Source: Gp1-AA122 sp035631655 (GTDB lineage Bacteria > Acidobacteriota > Terriglobia > Terriglobales > Acidobacteriaceae). From it: a stretch of 10,108 bases of DNA. The first letter of the stretch is position 1. Each line of letters opens with the position of its first letter. Positions 6,747-10,108 of this stretch are shown here, in pieces. The stretch is from positions 1 to 10,108 of the forward strand of contig DASQIH010000008.1 in NCBI GenBank assembly GCA_035631655.1, in the 5' to 3' direction. The position numbers and the translations under genes are program-made. Under the pieces are notes generated by a model, which was given only the letters and a program-made list of their open reading frames with translations, had not been told where the DNA came from and did not search any database.

Positions 6747-7468
6747 ATGTCCAACTCCCCACTCCCGATTGTGGCTTTCGTGGCAGGGCTGATTTCCTTC
6801 CTTTCGCCCTGTGTATTACCACTGGTCCCCGGATACGTGTCGTTAATCTCTGGGACAGGAATCGAGGAGCTGAAATCCCAGGAAGCGCGGGTACTGCGGA
6901 AGCTGCTCCTGAACTCGGCAGCCTTTATCCTGGGTTTCAGCGTCGTATTCATCACTCTCGGGGCGGTTTCAACGGAGGTCGGCCAGCTCCTGACACGCCA
7001 TAACTCCGTGCTGGCACAAGTAGCTGGGGTGGTCATCATTCTTTTGGGCTGCACCTCACGGGTCTCCTTAGAATTAACGCGTTTTACGCCGACAAACGAC
7101 TACACAGCGTCAATGGCGGCAGGTCGGCACTTGAAGCCTTTGCTATCGGCTTCGCATTTGCCTTCGGATGGACACCTTGCGTGGGTCCGATCTTTGCAGC
7201 GATTCTCGGTTTGGCGGCGGCACAGGATTCCTTGGTCAAGGGAGTTCTGATGCTTACCATCTACTCAGTGGGATGGGCGGTCGCATTCCTGTTGACTTCT
7301 CTGGGGATCGAGCGCCTCCTGAAGTTCTACAGCCGCTTCCGGGCGCACATGCATACGGTTGAGGTAGCAAGTGGTGAGGTGCTCATCGCGCTGGGCGTAC
7401 CGTTTGTGCTGGGACGGTTCACAATCATCTCGAACTATCCGTCATTCCTGAATCGGTTCGCGCTGTAA
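6747..7468 (+). pseudogene. ccdA: CcdA-like cytochrome c biogenesis / thiol-electron transporter, with a -1 frame change
   Basis: An inner-membrane protein of the CcdA (short DsbD) family, which passes electrons from cytoplasmic thioredoxin to periplasmic thiol proteins. The two half-repeats each show the redox Cys in its Pro context: FLSPCVLPLVPGY near the N-terminus, and FGWTPCVGPI (about 7164-7193). The protein ends TVEVASGEVLIALGV...LSFLNRFAL-like (here PSFLNRFAL). Frame 3 runs from ATG 6747 (or TTG 6735; neither has a strong ribosome site) to GVVIILLG. At 7049/7050 the conserved reading moves to frame 2 and gives LHLTGLLRINAFYADKRLHS. Without the shift, frame 3 continues with unrelated residues to 7250. 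One missing C explains it, but a -1 ribosomal slip on TTTGGGC (7043-7049) would give the same protein, LLGLHLTG. It lies 14 bases before the tlpA-like gene, its likely electron partner. Confidence 0.88.
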
Positions 7469-7482
7469 GAGGGAGTTCATGC

Positions 7483-8028
7483 ATGAAACGCACATCGATC
7501 ATGGTGCTGGTGGTCGCTATGGGTGTGACGGCACTACTGGTCGCCAAGTTCCGGAATTCCCGGAGTTCCAGCACATCTGTTAGAAAGCCCTCGTCAAGTC
7601 TCAACGGGCAAATGGCGCCTGACTTTGCCCTAGAGTCGCTCGACAGCAGGACCGTCCACCTCTCCGATTTCCATGGCAAAGCCGTCCTGCTGAATTTCTG
7701 GGCAACCTGGTGTACGCCGTGCAAGGTCGAGATGCCCTGGTTCGAGCAGATGCACAAACAATACGGACCGCAAGGCCTCCAGGTGGTCGGCATCGCCATG
7801 GACGATGCCAGCAAAAAGGACATCGCTGAGTTCGCCAGCAACCTAGGGATCGACTACCCCATCCTGGTGGGAAAGGAAAGCGTGGGCGAAGCCTATGGAG
7901 GCGTCCAGTTCCTGCCCGTTACCGTCTATGTTGGTCGTGACGGCAAAATCGTCGAGAAGGTGTTCGGGTTGAAGGGCCGCGACGAGATTGAAGACAACGT
8001 TAGGAAAGCTCTTGGCCGCAGGCGATGA
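7483..8028 (+). CDS. TlpA/ResA-like membrane-anchored thiol-disulfide oxidoreductase
   Basis: A 181-residue periplasmic thioredoxin-fold protein. Residues 1-22 form an uncleaved or cleavable hydrophobic anchor (MKRTSIMVLVVAMGVTALLV), followed by a Ser-rich linker. The AhpC/TSA-Redoxin type domain starts at MAPDFALESLDSRTVHLSDF. The active site is WCTPC (C77, C80) in NFWATWCTPCKVEMPWFEQM, and the cis-proline is P145 in QFLPVTVYVGRDGK. Such proteins reduce disulfides in apocytochrome c or other exported proteins and are themselves re-reduced by CcdA, encoded just upstream. ATG 7483 has GAGGGAG seven bases before it. The stop at 8026-8028 is four bases before the exosortase-like fragment. No haem-lyase or cytochrome genes are in view, so the client is unknown. 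Confidence 0.93.
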   Translation: MKRTSIMVLVVAMGVTALLVAKFRNSRSSSTSVRKPSSSLNGQMAPDFALESLDSRTVHLSDFHGKAVLLNFWATWCTPCKVEMPWFEQMHKQYGPQGLQVVGIAMDDASKKDIAEFASNLGIDYPILVGKESVGEAYGGVQFLPVTVYVGRDGKIVEKVFGLKGRDEIEDNVRKALGRRR

Positions 8029-8683
8029 TGCCGTGAGGCGCCTGGTGAAAACCGAGTTTCCCACCGCTCGCCCCGCCCTTGCTCCGCTTCTTCACGCCTT
8101 TCCCCTCTGGCAGGTTGTCGCGTTGGCGGTGCTGTTGCTCTGGCTCTATGGACCTACGCTGATCCATTTGGCCCGACAGTGGTGGCACGATCCGAACTTC
8201 TCTCATGGCTTTTTCGTGCCGGGCCTTTTCTGCATTCGTGGTCTGGCAAGGACGCGTGCGGCTCGCGCGGAATTCGGTCAAACCCTCCTGGACACTCGAT
8301 GCTTCAAGGACTTGCGATGGGTGGTTAACCATCCGCGTAAGTGGATAGGGGAGGCCCAGCCGCTCAAAAATTTCGATTTGCGCGCATTTGGAGGTTTCGA
8401 GCACATAAGCGTTATAACCGTTGATGACCCGGACGCCCACATTTTCGAGGTAGCGAAGAAATTCGCGGCAAAAGAATATCCCTTGGGAGTGTCCTCGCAA
8501 ATAAGACGAGGGGCTCATACGATTCAACACAAGAGGGTAAGGGAAGGAGCGCACCGCCGGGTCATACGACAGTTCTCCCGCAAATGTCGGAACGTAAGGA
8601 ATGCCTCGTCCCTCAAGTTCGCTGAACAGCGGCTTGAACCAATCGGGGTGTTCGTAGAGAATGGCAAGATGTGGAGTGGTCAT
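8000..8683 (-). pseudogene. 3'-truncated RimK-like ATP-grasp ligase gene
   Basis: Starting at ATG 8683, with GGGGGAG six bases upstream, the first ~128 residues look like the N-terminal pre-ATP-grasp part of a RimK/glutathione-synthetase type ligase. They read MTTPHLAILYEHPDWFKPLF, then YPLVLNRMSPSSYLRGH, GIFFCREFLRYLENVGVRVI, NGYNAYVLETSK and FERLGLPYPLTRMVNHPSQV. Proteins of this class join an amino acid or other carboxylate to an amine using ATP. Homology stops near 8297-8303, before the ATP-binding glycine loop and metal-binding residues. The remaining ~100 residues, to 8000, are merely the reverse frame of the exosortase-like and tlpA-like genes. The gene has therefore lost its catalytic half at an inverted junction. 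The N-terminal half shows no frame damage, which fits a recent or artificial join. The exact substrate class cannot be told. Confidence 0.75.
8033..8305 (+). pseudogene. Exosortase (EpsH/Xrt family) 5' fragment with one extra base
   Basis: The translation from a GTG at 8033 (or 8045) begins with a short polar segment. It then gives WQVVALAVLLLWLYGPTLIH and LARQWWHDPNFSHGFFVP, the typical first membrane helix and SHGFFVP motif of exosortases. After CCG (8219-8221) the match moves to another frame and reads FSAFVVWQGRVRLAR followed by NSVKPSW, which is the expected continuation; one extra G in the GGG at 8221-8223 explains this. Similarity ends near 8300, where the sequence becomes the opposite strand of an ATP-grasp gene. 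The catalytic Cys, Arg and His of exosortases lie in the missing C-terminal part, so no active enzyme can be made. Exosortases process PEP-CTERM proteins and usually sit with exopolysaccharide genes; none are seen here. Confidence 0.8.
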
Positions 8684-8924
8684 GGAGGGCTCCCCCGAAC
8701 AAAAAGCATGATACCGCAGTCTGGTTTGGGAGGCTTAGGCAGGTTGCCACCCACACGGGCAGGCTCGGGCAGTCTCGGGTAGGGGTCAGGGTCCGGCGCG
8801 GGGGTTTGAAGCTCTTCGAACTGCTCTGTCTCAGCTTAGGCGGTTAACTCAGATCTGAGAGCACCGCGCTATCCGGGTAACCTAAGGCCGTGCCCAAAAT
8901 ATCTTCCTGCGGGATCATCGACCT
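8684..8924. other. Intergenic stretch between the ATP-grasp start and the slipin fragment
   Basis: No gene seen. It should contain the promoter of the minus-strand ATP-grasp gene. It holds short imperfect direct repeats of CGGGCAGGCT type (about 8757-8785) and a 12-base perfect palindrome CTCAGATCTGAG (8848-8859) within a sequence that superficially recalls a tRNA D-arm. Confidence 0.4.
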
Positions 8925-9069
8925 GCGGCTGGCGGTGGTCGAGGTCGCCAACTTGTATCAGACCTCACAGCTCCCGCAGACCACGCTGCGCTCCGTGCTG
9001 GGCGAGGTGGAGTTGGACGAATTGCTCGCCCACCGCGACAAGATCAACACGCGCTTGCAGAGTATCCGC
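8925..9069 (+). pseudogene. Internal fragment of a slipin (stomatin/SPFH family) gene
   Basis: The plus strand gives AVVEVANLYQTSQLPQTTLR followed by SVLGEVELDELLAHRDKINT and RLQSI, an excellent match to the middle of bacterial slipins (typically AVVEVANYxxATSQLAQTTL...). One residue of the ATSQ motif appears to be missing. The surrounding frame, open from 8890 to 9246, is not slipin-like: neither the N-terminal membrane hairpin nor the C-terminal coiled-coil half is present. About 48 residues of a ~250-residue protein remain, so this is a relic or a piece brought in by rearrangement. Slipins form membrane-associated oligomers and often pair with NfeD proteases; no nfeD is nearby. Confidence 0.75.
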
Positions 9070-9153
9070 GTCACCCAGCTCCTTGGCCGCCTGCCTGGTC
9101 TGTCGACATATAGGCAACCGCCGACTTCGCGTGGGCCACAGAATTCGGCGGGG

Positions 9154-9159
9154 TATAAT
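9154..9159 (+). promoter_or_regulatory. Possible -10 element upstream of the Mth938-domain gene
   Basis: A perfect TATAAT lies 17 bases before the ATG at 9177. No good -35 hexamer is found 16-18 bases upstream, and the implied transcript would start almost at the ribosome site. It may be a -10-only promoter or chance. Confidence 0.25.
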
Positions 9160-9176
9160 GCGAAGGGAGGCGCCAA

Positions 9177-9524
9177 ATGCGATTTGAAGAGTTTTCGTTT
9201 GGCTCCATTCGGATCGATGGTGTCACCTACGAACACGACGTGGTGATCGACCGCGGGGAAGTCCGCAAGCGCAAGAAAAAAGCCTCCAAGAAATTCCGCG
9301 ACGCCTTTGGCCATACGCCACTATCTCTGGAAGAGAGGATACCTTGGAAGTGCCGCCGCCTGGTGGTCGGCACCGGTACGGGCGCGTTGCCGGTGATGAA
9401 GGAAGTGAAGCTGGAAGCCAAGCACCGCAAAGTTGAATTGCTCATCCTTCCGACGACCCGAGCGATCGAGATTTTGAAGCAGAAATCTGTCGACGCTAAC
9501 GCCATCCTGCATGTGACTTGCTGA
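9177..9524 (+). CDS. Mth938-like domain (DUF498 family) protein
   Basis: A complete 115-residue protein of the Mth938-like family, small cytoplasmic proteins related to human AAMDC and to NDUFAF3. Typical features are the start FEEFSFGSIRIDGVTYEHDV, the basic stretch GEVRKRKKKASKKF, GHTPLSLEERIPWKCRRLVV followed by GTGTGALPVM, and the ending LILPTTRAIEILKQKSVDAN then AILHVTC. The biochemical role in bacteria is not established. The start is secure: ATG 9177 has AAGGGAGG (9163-9170) six bases upstream. The gene lies between a slipin relic and an unassigned region, with no operon partner visible, and the frame is undamaged. Among its fragmented neighbours it is the one clearly intact plus-strand gene right of 8028. 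Confidence 0.9.
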   Translation: MRFEEFSFGSIRIDGVTYEHDVVIDRGEVRKRKKKASKKFRDAFGHTPLSLEERIPWKCRRLVVGTGTGALPVMKEVKLEAKHRKVELLILPTTRAIEILKQKSVDANAILHVTC

Positions 9525-10108
9525 GCCAGCTCGTGTGGGAAGTCCCACATCCGCGCCAAGGTGCGTCAAAAGCGTTGCTTTTCGATGTAGAACGTCAAAC
9601 GACGCGGTTTAGGTTTGCTGGTGAGATGGACCGTAGCTCGGAATCCACTGCACGAAAACATTATGCGGGATGGCGTTCTTACGTTTCACGATGTCGATCT
9701 CAGAGCACGCCAGCGTTCGGTTGTACGCGTCGAACGGCTACAATGGACCCATTCTTGGCTGTGGTCTTCGATATTGCGGAACGGAGAATCAAGCAAAACC
9801 AACACCAGCGCGAGTATCGCGTTCGTGTGTGCGGGATGAGGCTCGCCAGAAGCTGAGAGCTTGACGCCGGTACCGGGAGTGGAATAGATGGCCACAGATT
9901 ACTGGGATTACTATCGACCTGATTACGCCTGGAACGATGTGCGGTCGAACGTCGATTCATCTGTTCCGCGTGATATGCGAAACAAGACGCACTATGCATG
10001 TCCCCCGTATCACCTGAGTGCGAGCGCGAAGACCACAAACAATGCCAGCGAACCAGCCGGCAGATCTGCGGCATGCCAAAGCTGGACCCGACGCTGAATC
10101 AAAAAAAA
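9525..10108. other. Unassigned region with no recognisable gene
   Basis: No reading frame here resembles a family I know. Frames at 9518-9856 and 9888-10097 (plus) and 9700-10074 (minus) are open, but their translations are Arg/Ser-rich and without domain character. The one at 9888 has a GGGAG before its ATG and begins MATDYWDYYRPDYAWNDVRS; a real small protein there is possible but unsupported. An inverted repeat lies at 9534-9549. The window ends in eight A residues. Confidence 0.4.
9534..9549. repeat. Near-palindrome just after the Mth938-domain gene
   Basis: TGTGGGA (9534-9540) and TCCCACA (9543-9549) are perfect seven-base arms around AG. It begins nine bases after the stop codon and no T-run follows, so it looks more like a protein-binding palindrome or a dispersed-repeat edge than a terminator. 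Confidence 0.4.

Noticed and set aside
8838..8875. tRNA-like stretch: GGTTAACTCAG...GAGAGCACCGCGC resembles a D-arm and anticodon stem
   Set aside because: The expected 3' anticodon strand (CGCGG) is absent, no T-arm GGTTCGA follows, and no acceptor stem closes. At most a chance likeness or a very old relic.
9700..10074. Minus-strand open frame of about 124 codons
   Set aside because: Its composition is Arg/Ser/Cys-rich and no domain or ribosome site is visible. Overlapping plus-strand frames are equally open, as expected in GC-rich non-coding DNA.
10101..10108. Terminal run of eight A residues as a poly-A tail or transposon edge
   Set aside because: It is only eight bases at the window end, with no target duplication or element visible, so it cannot be interpreted.

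Overview
The window looks like chromosomal DNA of an uncultured Acidobacteriota (probably Terriglobia). The reasons are moderately high GC and a familiar gene set: an ECF sigma factor with a zinc-finger anti-sigma factor, a DUF255/YyaL-type thioredoxin protein, a DUF4097 beta-repeat protein, a small secreted DUF5818-type protein, a receiver-only response regulator, an NrtS-like membrane protein, an exosortase fragment and a Mth938-domain protein. This assignment rests on remembered family distributions; no search was run.

Layout. 1-486: the 3' part of a receiver-domain protein, whose unconserved tail runs over an apparent decayed galT remnant on the minus strand (about 240-525). 660-932 (minus): small NrtS-like membrane protein. 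1159-6032 (all minus): sigma factor -> anti-sigma factor -> DUF255/YyaL thioredoxin protein -> DUF4097 protein. The sigma and anti-sigma genes overlap by 4 bases. 6033-6255: divergent control region with two inverted repeats. 6256-8028 (plus): secreted DUF5818-type protein, a terminator, then a CcdA-like membrane thiol transporter and a TlpA-like thioredoxin 14 bases apart. 8033-8683: a 3'-truncated exosortase gene meets a 3'-truncated ATP-grasp ligase gene tail to tail. 8925-9069: internal fragment of a slipin gene. 9177-9524: intact Mth938-domain gene. 9525-10108: nothing recognisable.

How it fits together. The centre is a divergent envelope thiol-redox block: sigma/anti-sigma/YyaL-type thioredoxin on one side, DUF5818/CcdA/TlpA on the other. 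CcdA would carry electrons from cytoplasmic thioredoxin across the membrane to TlpA. The periplasmic part of the anti-sigma factor has Cys/His pairs and appears to share a domain pattern with the small secreted protein across the divergent promoter. This suggests, without proving it, that the anti-sigma factor senses a redox or metal signal that the secreted protein also handles.

Caution. Several genes are broken: an in-frame TAG just after the CxxC of the YyaL-type gene, a -1 frame change in ccdA, a +1 base in the exosortase fragment, and three truncated or decayed fragments (galT, ATP-grasp, slipin). They may be real decay, assembly error or chimeric joins. The ccdA frame change falls exactly on a heptamer of the X XXY YYZ slippery type, where a -1 slip would restore the conserved protein, so it deserves a separate check.
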